DNA from: Flavobacterium panici
GTDB taxonomy: Bacteria > Bacteroidota > Bacteroidia > Flavobacteriales > Flavobacteriaceae
Reading direction: 5' to 3'
Assembly: GCF_903819335.1 (NCBI RefSeq)
Contig: NZ_CAIJDE010000056.1
Coordinates: 1 to 64,000, forward strand
Length of the DNA stretch: 64,000 bases
In this document: piece after piece, positions 52,276 through 61,208 of the stretch
Numbering within the stretch: position 1 is the stretch's first letter
Layout: each line of letters begins with the position of its first letter
Made by a program: the position numbers and the translations under genes
The notes under the pieces: model-generated
Database searches by the model: none
What the model saw: the letters and a program-made list of their open reading frames with translations, nothing else
Told to the model about the DNA's origin: nothing

Positions 52276-53982
52276 TTAAATGTTATTGTTATTTTGTTGT
52301 AAAATCTTTATATCCGAAATGCGGTCTGCAAAGAAACTAATTTTTTCTGGATATTTCAAAATTAATATTTCATATGCTTGTATGGCCTTTGTATATTTTT
52401 TTTGTTCCAAATAAACACGGGCTAAAGTCTCTGTCATTAGGTATGAATTCTCCTCTTCATTAATATTAAAAGAAATAGGAGGAGTAGACATTGTTGGTTT
52501 TATTGGAGAAATTTTTGGATTTGTTTCAATAAAACGGTCAATTATTTCTGCCTTTTTCTTCTTTTCTTCCTCAACAGAAACTATTTCAGTCACTTCAGTT
52601 GTTTTTTTTTCATCGGTTTCTGCATCTTTTGGAGCATCTGAACTTCTGTCAATAGGTTCTGCTTTAGCTAATTGCAGCCATTCCTGAAAAGAATGTTTTT
52701 CACGTACAAAATCTATTGGTTTTCCTATTTCTAAATTCTCCTCTGCTTCTTTTACAGATTCGGGAACTTCAATTTTAGGAATTTCAAATTCTAATAGTTC
52801 TGTTTCGACTTTTGGTTCTTCAGCAATTATTGGTTCTTCAAAAGTTACTGTTGATGCTTCTTTAATAGAAACTATTATAGATTCTTCGATTGGATCAACA
52901 TGAACTTCCTCAATTTCATCGTCTTCGACTACTTCATCAAAGAAAGTTATTTTTGTAACAGGTTTTTCGATAATAGTATCAGCTGTTTTTTCTTCAACTT
53001 CTGGTACTTCCTTAAATGTATTTAGTATTTCTTCTTCGCTTGGAGTTAAAATAGTTTGTTCTGTTTCAGTTTCAATTGTTTCTTCTTCTGTTTCGGTTAC
53101 TTCTTTAAAAGTATCCAATATTTCTTCCTCGCTTGGAGTAAGTACAGATTCATTAACAATTGCTTCAACAGTTATATTTTCAATTTCAGCTGGTTCATTA
53201 AAAGAACTTTCAGCTTTTTCTTCTTCAAATGCTGAGATTGGTTCTTCTATAAGTTCCGGCTCAATTGTTTTTTCTTCAACTTCAGTTACTTCTTTAAAAG
53301 AGTTGAATATTTCTTCTTCATTAATAATAGCAATTGGTTTCTCTGTAAGTAAATCTTCAGCAGTTTCCTCATCAGTTACCTCTTTAAAAGTGCTGAGTAT
53401 TTCTTCTTCCGTAGGAATTACAATTGATGGTTCTGCAATATGTTCAATTGTTTGTTCCTGAACTTTTGCAGGTTCTTCAAAAGTATTAGGTTCAATTTCT
53501 TCTGTTTGTGCTAAAGGTGATTCTTCAATAATTACTTCAGCTGTTTTTTGTTCAATTTTAGAAGGCTCTTCAAAAACAACAGTTGTCGCTTCTTTAATTG
53601 ATTTTAGAATAGATTGTTCAATTGGGTCAATTCGGATTTCTGGGATTTTTACAACAGGTTCAAAAGTAACAACTTCGCTGTCAAAAACTTTTATCTCTAA
53701 AAGTTCTTTTAGTTTTTGATCGTAAAAATCATTCTGAATAGAAGTAAAAGTTTCAGCAGTTATAAAATCAAACAATACCGAACGATCTGCCGTATGTGCC
53801 GCCGTTACTTTTAATGCATAATTATACTTAAAACTGTTTTGTTTGTAAAGTCCTTTTAATCGAAGCGCTCTGGCACTTTGAAAATATGGAAATTCATTCA
53901 AAACACTTCCTAATGCTTCTGCCTGATTTTCTGTAATAGCATCAGGTTTGTTCATTAAGTATGTATAATCAGTAACGTTCAT
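52276..53982 (-). CDS. acidic-repeat protein with C-terminal TPR
   Basis: 568 aa. The N-terminal 100 residues are folded (QSARALRLKGLYKQNSFKYN). Residues about 120-420 are a very acidic, repetitive region in which EEEIL-(N/D)-TFKEV-like blocks recur at least four times. The last 60 residues hold a TPR pair (ARVYLEQKKYTKAIQAYEIL). No signal or membrane segment is seen. It sits between lptE and secG, both envelope genes. Function unknown; probably a protein-protein scaffold. Confidence 0.75.
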   Translation of the reverse strand: MNVTDYTYLMNKPDAITENQAEALGSVLNEFPYFQSARALRLKGLYKQNSFKYNYALKVTAAHTADRSVLFDFITAETFTSIQNDFYDQKLKELLEIKVFDSEVVTFEPVVKIPEIRIDPIEQSILKSIKEATTVVFEEPSKIEQKTAEVIIEESPLAQTEEIEPNTFEEPAKVQEQTIEHIAEPSIVIPTEEEILSTFKEVTDEETAEDLLTEKPIAIINEEEIFNSFKEVTEVEEKTIEPELIEEPISAFEEEKAESSFNEPAEIENITVEAIVNESVLTPSEEEILDTFKEVTETEEETIETETEQTILTPSEEEILNTFKEVPEVEEKTADTIIEKPVTKITFFDEVVEDDEIEEVHVDPIEESIIVSIKEASTVTFEEPIIAEEPKVETELLEFEIPKIEVPESVKEAEENLEIGKPIDFVREKHSFQEWLQLAKAEPIDRSSDAPKDAETDEKKTTEVTEIVSVEEEKKKKAEIIDRFIETNPKISPIKPTMSTPPISFNINEEENSYLMTETLARVYLEQKKYTKAIQAYEILILKYPEKISFFADRISDIKILQQNNNNI

Positions 53983-53986
53983 TTTT

Positions 53987-54076
53987 TATTGTTTAATCGT
54001 TTTTTTGTGTTTATTCGTTTAACCGTTTATTTGTTTAATTGCTTTAAAATCGATTAACCGATTCAACAAATAAACA
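53987..54076. repeat. GTTTATTTGTT intergenic inverted repeat
   Basis: Between lptE and the acidic-repeat gene. Several GTTTAATCG/GTTTAACCG/GTTTATTTGTTTAA blocks face CGATTAACCG and AACAAATAAAC; GTTTATTTGTT pairs perfectly with AACAAATAAAC. A different family from the other intergenic repeats in this window. Confidence 0.5.
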
Positions 54077-54079
54077 TTT

Positions 54080-54586
54080 TTACCATTTTGCCAGTGATTC
54101 ATTAAAGATATCCTGTGTGATTCTTTCGTAAATCGTTTTAATGGCTGTATTTAAAGTAGATCCGGTTGGAAGATCTCTTCCTTCAAAATCATAGTAAAAT
54201 TCAAAAGGTTTCTCAAAATCGTCTGTTTCTTTCTTTTTATTGGTAAACCTTACATTAATACGTATAGTTAAACGGTTTTGTGCCGCTTGCTGATCAGCTG
54301 TTGCTGTCATTGGTGTAATTCTGTAATCTACAATTTCTCCTTCATATATCAAATCCCCGCCATTGCTAACCAAGTTTAAATTCGTTTGATTTTGAATTAA
54401 ATCCTGTAATGTCAGCGTAAAATCTCTGTCAATTCCTGGTTCTATTAAATCAGCATTATTATGGAAAAAGTTAACCTGAAATGTTTTAGCGTCGATTTGC
54501 CCTGTTGAACCAGTAAAATTGTAAAACCCGCAACCGCTAAAAGTTGTCGCAATTAAAAGAATTAGAAGATATTTTAAGTGTTTCAT
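54080..54586 (-). CDS. lptE: LPS-assembly lipoprotein LptE
   Basis: A 168-aa lipoprotein (lipobox TTFSGC, Cys19) that plugs the LptD barrel and helps place lipopolysaccharide in the outer membrane. The opening GCGFYNFTGSTGQIDAKTFQ and the central SNGGDLIYEGEIVDYRITP match Bacteroidota LptE. Downstream of the sigma54-type activator gene on the same strand with a 98-bp gap. Confidence 0.88.
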   Translation of the reverse strand: MKHLKYLLILLIATTFSGCGFYNFTGSTGQIDAKTFQVNFFHNNADLIEPGIDRDFTLTLQDLIQNQTNLNLVSNGGDLIYEGEIVDYRITPMTATADQQAAQNRLTIRINVRFTNKKKETDDFEKPFEFYYDFEGRDLPTGSTLNTAIKTIYERITQDIFNESLAKW

Positions 54587-54684
54587 TTTATTTTATAAGA
54601 TTACTTCGCCAGTTTGCTAACGTTTGGGTCAAAGATATTCAATTCGTTTAAAACATTTTTGAGTTTTAACTTCTTTGCAGGAAA

Positions 54685-55944
54685 TTACAAGTCGAATTGT
54701 TTAATTTTTCGGTACAAAGTTCTTTCAGAAATACCTAATTCATCTGCAGCTGCTTTTCGTTTTCCTTTGTTTTTTTCTAATGATTTTTTGATCATTTCGA
54801 TTTCTTTTTGTTCCAAACGCAGAATTTCTTCTTCCTCAATAGTTTCTGCAAATAAATAATTATCATCAGGAATCTGCTGATAGTTTTCTTCGCGGGTGTT
54901 TGGAGTCATAACTGCTGTTCTTGGTTCTTCTTCAAAATCAATTTCGCTGTCATTTTCCTGCGATCCGTATATCTTCTGAATCAAATTCGGATTAATATCC
55001 TGCATTTTTGAAGTGCCGTTTTTCATCAATTCCAAAGTCAGCTTTTTCAGATCGTTTAAGTCGCTTCTCATATCAAAAAGCACTTTGTACAGAATATCTC
55101 TTTCAGTACTAAAATCGCTGTCTTTTTTCGTGTCGTTTATTACAGATGGTAAATTGCTTCCTTCTGACGGAAGATAAGAGGATAAAGTTGAAGCCGAAAT
55201 ATCGCGATTGGTTTCTAAAACCGAAATCTGTTCAGCGACATTTCGAAGCTGACGAATGTTTCCGTTCCATCTAAATTTTTGAAGTACGTTTACCGCATCA
55301 TCATCTAGTTTTAACGGAGGCATTTTGTATTTATGGGCAAAATCGGCTACAAATTTTCTGAACAATAAATGAATATCGTCATTTCGCTCACGCAAAGGAG
55401 GTAATGTAATTTCGACTGTTGTTAAACGATAGTATAAATCCTCACGAAATTTTCCTTTTTCGATTGCATTAAACAAGTTTACGTTTGTTGCAGCAACAAT
55501 ACGAACATTGGTTTTTTGAACCTGTGAGGAACCTACTTTTATAAATTCACCATTTTCAAGAACACGCAGTAGTCTCACCTGAGTTGTTAATGGCAATTCA
55601 CCCACTTCATCAAGAAAGATAGTTCCGCCGTCAGCAACTTCAAAATAACCTTCACGTGTACTTGTAGCACCTGTAAAAGCTCCTTTTTCGTGTCCAAAAA
55701 GTTCACTGTCAATAGTTCCCTCCGGAATCGCTCCACAGTTTACGGCAATATATTTACCATGCTTTCTGTGTGAAAGCGAATGTATAATTCTAGGAATGTT
55801 TTCTTTACCAACACCACTTTCCCCAGTTACCATAACCGAAATATCAGTTGGAGCAACCTGAATGGCTTTTTCTATGGCACGATTTAATTTTGGATCATTA
55901 CCAATAATCTCAAATCGTTGTTTTATTGCTTGAACTGTTTCCAT
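54685..55944 (-). CDS. sigma54-interacting AAA+ transcriptional activator
   Basis: A 419-aa enhancer-binding protein without receiver or sensor domain. The AAA+ domain starts near residue 12: Walker A GESGVGKE (41-48), the sigma54-contact loop GAFTGA (88-93), Walker B TIFLDE and an arginine-finger region FREDLYYRL. A variable acidic linker (about 255-370) precedes a Fis-type helix-turn-helix (RKAAADELGISERTLYRKI). Activity may be set by protein partners or level. It is upstream of lptE. Confidence 0.93.
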   Translation of the reverse strand: METVQAIKQRFEIIGNDPKLNRAIEKAIQVAPTDISVMVTGESGVGKENIPRIIHSLSHRKHGKYIAVNCGAIPEGTIDSELFGHEKGAFTGATSTREGYFEVADGGTIFLDEVGELPLTTQVRLLRVLENGEFIKVGSSQVQKTNVRIVAATNVNLFNAIEKGKFREDLYYRLTTVEITLPPLRERNDDIHLLFRKFVADFAHKYKMPPLKLDDDAVNVLQKFRWNGNIRQLRNVAEQISVLETNRDISASTLSSYLPSEGSNLPSVINDTKKDSDFSTERDILYKVLFDMRSDLNDLKKLTLELMKNGTSKMQDINPNLIQKIYGSQENDSEIDFEEEPRTAVMTPNTREENYQQIPDDNYLFAETIEEEEILRLEQKEIEMIKKSLEKNKGKRKAAADELGISERTLYRKIKQFDL

Positions 55945-56033
55945 GTATATTTTGTTTCAAGTTTTTATTTGTTTCAGGTTTCAGGTTTTACCCTTTTGCC
56001 TTTAACGTTTAAACTCCGGCTTATAATTTTTTC

Positions 56034-56068
56034 TTTTGCCACGAATTTCACGAATTTTCACAAATTTT
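56034..56068 (+). repeat. TTTGCCACGAATT family, left arm of the GxxExxY unit
   Basis: TTTGCCACGAATTTCACG followed by another CACAAATTT block. It faces an inverted copy at 56498-56532 with about four mismatches in 34 bases. The two arms bracket the GxxExxY gene. Confidence 0.78.
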
Positions 56069-56079
56069 TTGAAATCGGG

Positions 56080-56451
56080 TTAGTGAATAACTCTTTTATG
56101 TTGTAATGACTTTTTATTAAAGTTAATAATAATTCCTAAATCACTATCTGCCAGTTTTAAATAATTAATTGTTTGAGCTGTATGTTCATCAATAATTTCT
56201 TTAGATGCTTTGACCTCTAAAATAATTTCATCATAAACAACAAAATCAGCATAGAATTTATGTGCTAAGACAATGTCTTTATATTGAATGCTGTATTCCT
56301 TTTCGCGTTCAAACGGAATATTGTGCTTTCTAAACTCATATTCTAAAGCATCTTTATAAACAATTTCAAGAAGTCCTCCACCAAGGATTCTGTGAATTTC
56401 CATACAAATGCCTACAATTTTAAAATATTCTTCTTTTCTGTATAATTCCAT
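56080..56451 (-). CDS. GxxExxY protein (nuclease-like fold)
   Basis: A 123-aa protein of the GxxExxY family: GLLEIVY at 26-32. Asp69, Glu79 and Lys81 (FYADFVVYDEIILEVKA) are spaced as in a PD-(D/E)xK nuclease core. Members are common, often in several copies, in Bacteroidota and other phyla, and their function is unknown. Here the gene is bracketed by inverted repeats that also occur as an empty unit at 49.6 kb, suggesting it travelled as cargo. Not linked to its neighbours by function. Confidence 0.85.
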   Translation of the reverse strand: MELYRKEEYFKIVGICMEIHRILGGGLLEIVYKDALEYEFRKHNIPFEREKEYSIQYKDIVLAHKFYADFVVYDEIILEVKASKEIIDEHTAQTINYLKLADSDLGIIINFNKKSLQHKRVIH

Positions 56452-56497
56452 AATTTACTTTTTCAAGCAAATTTATTGAATAACAAAATAAATGAAA

Positions 56498-56532
56498 GAA
56501 AATTCGTGTAAATTTGTGTAATTCGTGGCAAA
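56498..56532 (-). repeat. TTTGCCACGAATT family, right arm of the GxxExxY unit
   Basis: GAAAATTCGTGTAAATTTG and TAATTCGTGGCAAA, the inverted partner of the left arm at 56034-56068. It ends just before the miaB stop codon (56538). Confidence 0.78.
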
Positions 56533-56537
56533 CTAAC

Positions 56538-57983
56538 TTAATTCATTTCACTCAAACCAACAGCTTCACCTTTTAAAGTTCCGCTGGTGCAGCTTGTGAT
56601 TTTTACGTTTACGAAATCACCAATTTTATAATTCTCTTTTGGGAAAACAACTGTAATACTTTGAGAATTTCTTCCGGAGAATTCGTCTTTTGATTTTTTA
56701 GAAACTTTTTCTACTAAAACTTCAACTGTTTTTCCAACAAATTCTTCACTTCTAAACCAAGCGTGTTTTTGCTGTAAATCAACAATTTCCTGTAATCTCC
56801 TGGCTTTTGTTTCTTCTTCAACATCATCTTTCATTTTTCGTCCGGCCAAAGTTCCCGGGCGTTCAGAATACGAATACATATAACCGAAATTATATTTCAC
56901 ATATTCCATCAAACTCATCGTATCTTGGTGATCTTGCTCCGTTTCGGTTGGGAAACCAGCAATCATATCCTGCGAAATCGAAGCATCTGGAACAATTGCT
57001 CTAATTTTATCAATCAAAGCCATATATTCTTCACGAGAGTGCAAACGATTCATTTCTTTTAAAATTCGGTTACTTCCAGATTGAACAGGTAAGTGAATGT
57101 GTTTACAGATATTTGGATATTTTGCAATAACATGCAGAATGCTTTCGTGCATATCCTGCGGATTTGAAGTCGAAAATCTGATACGCATTTTAGGGAATCC
57201 AACAGCAACCATTTCCAACAATTGATCAAAATCAACCGCAGTCGCTTTTTGCATATCTGAAGCGTTTACGAAATCTTTTTTCAAACCGCCGCCGTACCAA
57301 AGGTAACTGTCAACGTTTTGACCTAAAAGTGTAATTTCCTTAAAACCTTTGTTCCATAAATCCTGAATTTCGGTCATAATACTTTGAGGTTCACGACTAC
57401 GCTCACGTCCGCGTGTAAAAGGCACAACGCAAAACGTACACATGTTATCGCAGCCACGAGTGATTGAAACCAAAGCAGTAATTCCGTTACTCATTAAGCG
57501 AACTGGCGAAATATCTCCGTAAGTTTCTTCTTTTGATAAAATAACATTGATAGCGTCGCGGCCTTCTTCAACCTCTGCTAATAAATTCGGAAGATCTTTG
57601 TAAGCATCAGGGCCAACAACAAGATCCACTATTTTTTCTTCTTCCAAAAACTGACTTTTCAAACGCTCTGCCATACAGCCCAAAACCCCTACTTTCATTT
57701 TAGGGTTCGTACGTTTTACCGCATTGTATTTTTCAAGACGCTTACGAATCGTTTGTTCTGCTTTATCACGAATTGAACACGTGTTAACCAAAACCAAATC
57801 AGCTTCTTCTAAAACCGAAGTTGTATTATATCCGCCTTCAGATAAAATGGAAGCTACGACTTCACTGTCCGAAAAATTCATCGCACAACCGTAACTTTCT
57901 ATAAATAGTTTTTTAGTATTCTCAGGTTTATTTTCTAAAACAAGACTTTCGCCTTGTTTACTTTCTTCAATAATCTTTTCCAT
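56538..57983 (-). CDS. miaB: tRNA-2-methylthio-N6-dimethylallyladenosine synthase MiaB
   Basis: Radical-SAM methylthiotransferase modifying A37 of tRNAs that read UNN codons. The N-terminal UPF0004 domain has the cluster cysteines in ESYGCAMNFSDSE, LVNTCSIRDKAE and VLGCMAER. The radical-SAM motif is RGCDNMCTFC, and a C-terminal TRAM domain (about 415-478) binds tRNA. Length 481 aa. The final residues are close to the right arm of the GxxExxY unit. Confidence 0.95.
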   Translation of the reverse strand: MEKIIEESKQGESLVLENKPENTKKLFIESYGCAMNFSDSEVVASILSEGGYNTTSVLEEADLVLVNTCSIRDKAEQTIRKRLEKYNAVKRTNPKMKVGVLGCMAERLKSQFLEEEKIVDLVVGPDAYKDLPNLLAEVEEGRDAINVILSKEETYGDISPVRLMSNGITALVSITRGCDNMCTFCVVPFTRGRERSREPQSIMTEIQDLWNKGFKEITLLGQNVDSYLWYGGGLKKDFVNASDMQKATAVDFDQLLEMVAVGFPKMRIRFSTSNPQDMHESILHVIAKYPNICKHIHLPVQSGSNRILKEMNRLHSREEYMALIDKIRAIVPDASISQDMIAGFPTETEQDHQDTMSLMEYVKYNFGYMYSYSERPGTLAGRKMKDDVEEETKARRLQEIVDLQQKHAWFRSEEFVGKTVEVLVEKVSKKSKDEFSGRNSQSITVVFPKENYKIGDFVNVKITSCTSGTLKGEAVGLSEMN

Positions 57984-58044
57984 TGTAAAATTTCAAAGTG
58001 CAAAGATAGCGTAAATACAGTCAATATGACAAGATGGCAGAGGA

Positions 58045-58138
58045 GAAATTTTAGATTTTAGATTTTAGATTGCAGATTTATAGAAAGAAAATCGATTTGT
58101 GAGAAATCTTAAATCTTAAATCTAAAATCTAAAATATT
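58045..58138. repeat. empty TTTTAGATTTTAGATT palindrome P1
   Basis: TTTTAGATTTTAGATTTTAG on the left faces CTTAAATCTAAAATCTAAA on the right around AAAATCGATTTGTG. It is the same family as the arms around the four-helix-bundle gene, but with no gene inside. It is followed by GCCACAGATTAAAAAGATT (58145-58163), the inner repeat of the 49.6-kb unit. Confidence 0.7.
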
Positions 58139-58263
58139 TAAATAGCCACAGATTAAAAAGATTAAAATGATTCTCAAAGCTTTGCGGACTTTGCACTGAA
58201 TTTTCAGCTCAGAAAAAAGCCTTGCGAACTTTGCGTAAAAACCTTGCGAACTTTGCGGTTAAA

Positions 58264-58353
58264 ATTTAGATTTAGGAAGAAGATTTTAGATTGATATAAA
58301 CAAAATCGATTTATGGAGTAATCTAAAATCTACATTCTAAAATCTAAAATATT
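58264..58353. repeat. empty TTTTAGATTTTAGATT palindrome P2
   Basis: The centre AAAATCGATTTATG and arms closely match P1. The linker before it (58170-58263) holds CTTTGCGGACTTTGC and CCTTGCGAACTTTGCG blocks plus CACTGAATTTTCAG. Linker and palindrome together look like one repeated unit. Confidence 0.68.
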
Positions 58354-58517
58354 TAAATAGCACTGAATTTTCAGTTTACATTAAATCTTTGCGAACTTTG
58401 CGTAAACCTTTGTGAACTTTGCGGTTAAATTTTTAGTTTTAGCACTTAGATTTTATATTAATAGAAATGAATTAAGATTCATGAGAAAGCTAAAATCTAA
58501 AATCAACAATCTAAAAT
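58354..58517. repeat. linker repeat and palindrome P3
   Basis: The linker CACTGAATTTTCAG, TTTGCGAACTTTGCGTAAA and GAACTTTGCGGTTAAA repeats that before P2. A weaker palindrome (58431-58517) follows, with TTAGATTTTA and TAAAATCTAAAATC arms. The 705-bp miaB-topA gap is thus mostly three tandem unit copies and has no gene. Confidence 0.62.
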
Positions 58518-58662
58518 AAAAGAATTTGACGGTCATAATCCTATAAAAGTTATACCTATATATATATTACAGAATATTACAGATAAATCTGCAATTTTAA
58601 GTTTCATAATATCAAAATACCTCAAAAATTCAATCGTGAGGTTAATATTTAAAAAAAATAAA

Positions 58663-58670
58663 TACTTTTG
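58663..58670 (+). promoter_or_regulatory. -7 element of the topA promoter
   Basis: TACTTTTG is an exact TAnnTTTG, 18 bases before the chosen topA ATG at 58689. It argues against the upstream in-frame TTG at 58668, which overlaps the element. Confidence 0.5.
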
Positions 58671-58688
58671 TTGCAGAAAATAAGAGCA

Positions 58689-61205
58689 ATGGCAAAGAAT
58701 TTAGTAATAGTGGAATCACCTGCAAAGGCGAAAACGATCGAGAAATTTCTTGGGAGCGATTTTCAGGTGGAGTCAAGTTATGGTCACATAGCCGACTTAC
58801 CATCAAAGGAAATAGGGGTAGATGTAGAGAATGGGTTTAAACCTAAATATGAAGTTTCTCCGGATAAAAAAGCCTTGGTAAGTAAACTTAAGACACTATC
58901 TAAAAATGCCGAAATGGTTTGGTTAGCAAGTGATGAGGACCGCGAAGGAGAAGCTATTTCATGGCACTTGGCGGAAGAACTGAAACTGGATACAAAAAAA
59001 ACAAAGCGAATTGTTTTTCATGAAATTACCAAATCTGCGATTCTTAAAGCAATCGAGAATCCAAGAGAAATTGATTATAATTTAGTAAACGCACAACAGG
59101 CACGTCGTGTTCTGGATCGTTTAGTAGGTTACGAATTGTCTCCGGTTTTATGGAGAAAAATTAAAGGCGGACTTTCTGCTGGTCGTGTACAGTCTGTTTC
59201 TGTACGTTTGATTGTGGAGAGAGAACGTGAAATTCAAAGCTTCAATGCTGTTGCAACCTATTCAATTGTTGCCGAATTTGTAAACGAAGCAGGAAAAGCT
59301 TTCAAAGCAAAACTTCCAAAAAATTTCAATACTAAAAAAGAAGCCGAAGATTTCTTAAATCAAAACATCGGTTCTAAATATACGGTAGCTGATTTAGAAA
59401 CTAAACCTACCAAAAAATCGCCAACAGCTCCTTTTACAACTTCTACGCTTCAACAAGAAGCTGCAAGAAAATTATATTTGCCAGTTGGAATCACAATGCA
59501 GTTAGCACAGCGTTTGTACGAAGCGGGACTTATTACTTATATGAGAACTGACTCGGTGAATCTTTCAAAAGATGCAATGGACGCGGCTGAAGCTGAAATC
59601 ATAAAGTCATACGGAAAAGAGTTTTCAAAACCGAGAACTTTTGCAACAAAAAGTAAAGGAGCACAAGAAGCGCACGAAGCAATTCGTCCAACTGATATGT
59701 CACGTCATACTGTAAATATTGATCGTGATCAGGCTCGTTTGTATGATTTGATCTGGAAAAGAACATTGGCTTCTCAAATGAGCGATGCACAATTAGAAAG
59801 AACAAATGTGAAAATTGAAGCTGATAATCACAGCGAAATTTTCGCAGCTTCGGGAGAAGTTTTACTTTTTGAAGGTTTCTTAAAAGTATATCTTGAAGGT
59901 CACGATGATGACGAAGAAGAACAAGAAGGAATGCTTCCTGCATTAAAAGTAAACGAAAAACTAGCTAACAATTATATTACAGCTACAGAACGATATTCAA
60001 GACCGCCTTCAAGGTATACCGAGGCATCTTTAGTGAAAAAACTAGAGGAACTTGGAATCGGGCGTCCGTCTACTTATGCACCAACAATCTCTACAATTAT
60101 CAACAGAAATTATGTTGAAAAAGGTACACTTGAAGGTCAGGAACGTAAATATACACAGCTTACTTTGCAAAACAGTAAAGTAGGAGAGAAGGTTTTAAAA
60201 GAAAATACCGGTTCTGATAAAGGAAAATTGGTTCCAACAGATATTGGAACTATCGTAACAGATTTCTTAGTTAAGAACTTCGGAAATATTCTAGATTATA
60301 ATTTTACTGCAAAAGTAGAGCAGGATTTTGATGAAATTGCCGAAGGAAATATTGACTGGGCAATTATGATGCAGGATTTTTACAATAAATTTCACCCAAA
60401 TGTAAAAGAAGTTGAGGCAAATGCTGAACGTGAAAGTGGTGAAAGAATTTTGGGTAAAGATGCTGACGGAAGACAGGTTTCTGTTCGTTTAGGAAAATTT
60501 GGACCAATGGCTCAAATTGGAGAAGCAGACGACGAGGATAAAAAGTTTGCCAGCTTAATGGCAGATCAAAATATTGGAAATATTACGCTTGAAGAAGCTT
60601 TGAATTTATTCTTACTTCCTAAAACTTTAGGAGATTATAAAGGAGAAGAAGTAGAGGTAAGCAACGGTCGTTACGGGCCTTATGTTCGTCATGGAAGCGT
60701 GTTTATTTCATTACCTAGAGGAGAAGATCCTTTGAGTGTTACTAAAGAAAGAGCACAGGAATTAATTGATGAAAAAGCTGTTGCAGATGCTCCAATTGCG
60801 GTTTACAAAGGAGAAGCTGTTCAAAAAGGTGTGGGACGTTTTGGTCCTTTCATTAAATGGAATGGTCTTTTTGTAAATGTGAGTAAAAAATACAATTTTG
60901 ATAATTTATCCCAAGCTGATGTTGAGGAATTAATTGAAGATAAATTACAAAAAAACATAGATAAAGTTCTTCACAATTGGGAAGACGAAGGAATTTTGGT
61001 TGAAAAAGCGCGCTGGGGACGCTCGGTTATTACTAAAGGTAAAATCAAAATTGAGCTAAGCAAAGATGTTGATGCAACAAAGTTAACATTGGCAGAAGTT
61101 CAGGAAATGATCGAGAAAAAAGCACCGGCTAAAAAAACCGCTGCTAAGAAAACAACAGCAGCAAAAAAAGCACCGGCAAAAAAAACAGCAGCAAAAAAGA
61201 AATAA
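58689..61205 (+). CDS. topA: DNA topoisomerase I
   Basis: Type IA topoisomerase that relaxes negative supercoils. From ATG 58689 it is 838 aa. The TOPRIM domain opens MAKNLVIVESPAKAKTIEKF and has SDEDREGEAISWH; the catalytic Tyr is Tyr284 in TYMRTDSVNLS. The C-terminal part has repeated topoisomerase-I C-terminal domains (GRYGPYVRHG, GRFGPFIKW) instead of cysteine zinc fingers. The last 29 residues are an Ala/Lys/Pro histone-H1-like tail. The arginase-like gene starts three bases after its stop. Confidence 0.96.
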   Translation: MAKNLVIVESPAKAKTIEKFLGSDFQVESSYGHIADLPSKEIGVDVENGFKPKYEVSPDKKALVSKLKTLSKNAEMVWLASDEDREGEAISWHLAEELKLDTKKTKRIVFHEITKSAILKAIENPREIDYNLVNAQQARRVLDRLVGYELSPVLWRKIKGGLSAGRVQSVSVRLIVEREREIQSFNAVATYSIVAEFVNEAGKAFKAKLPKNFNTKKEAEDFLNQNIGSKYTVADLETKPTKKSPTAPFTTSTLQQEAARKLYLPVGITMQLAQRLYEAGLITYMRTDSVNLSKDAMDAAEAEIIKSYGKEFSKPRTFATKSKGAQEAHEAIRPTDMSRHTVNIDRDQARLYDLIWKRTLASQMSDAQLERTNVKIEADNHSEIFAASGEVLLFEGFLKVYLEGHDDDEEEQEGMLPALKVNEKLANNYITATERYSRPPSRYTEASLVKKLEELGIGRPSTYAPTISTIINRNYVEKGTLEGQERKYTQLTLQNSKVGEKVLKENTGSDKGKLVPTDIGTIVTDFLVKNFGNILDYNFTAKVEQDFDEIAEGNIDWAIMMQDFYNKFHPNVKEVEANAERESGERILGKDADGRQVSVRLGKFGPMAQIGEADDEDKKFASLMADQNIGNITLEEALNLFLLPKTLGDYKGEEVEVSNGRYGPYVRHGSVFISLPRGEDPLSVTKERAQELIDEKAVADAPIAVYKGEAVQKGVGRFGPFIKWNGLFVNVSKKYNFDNLSQADVEELIEDKLQKNIDKVLHNWEDEGILVEKARWGRSVITKGKIKIELSKDVDATKLTLAEVQEMIEKKAPAKKTAAKKTTAAKKAPAKKTAAKKK

Positions 61206-61208
61206 AGA

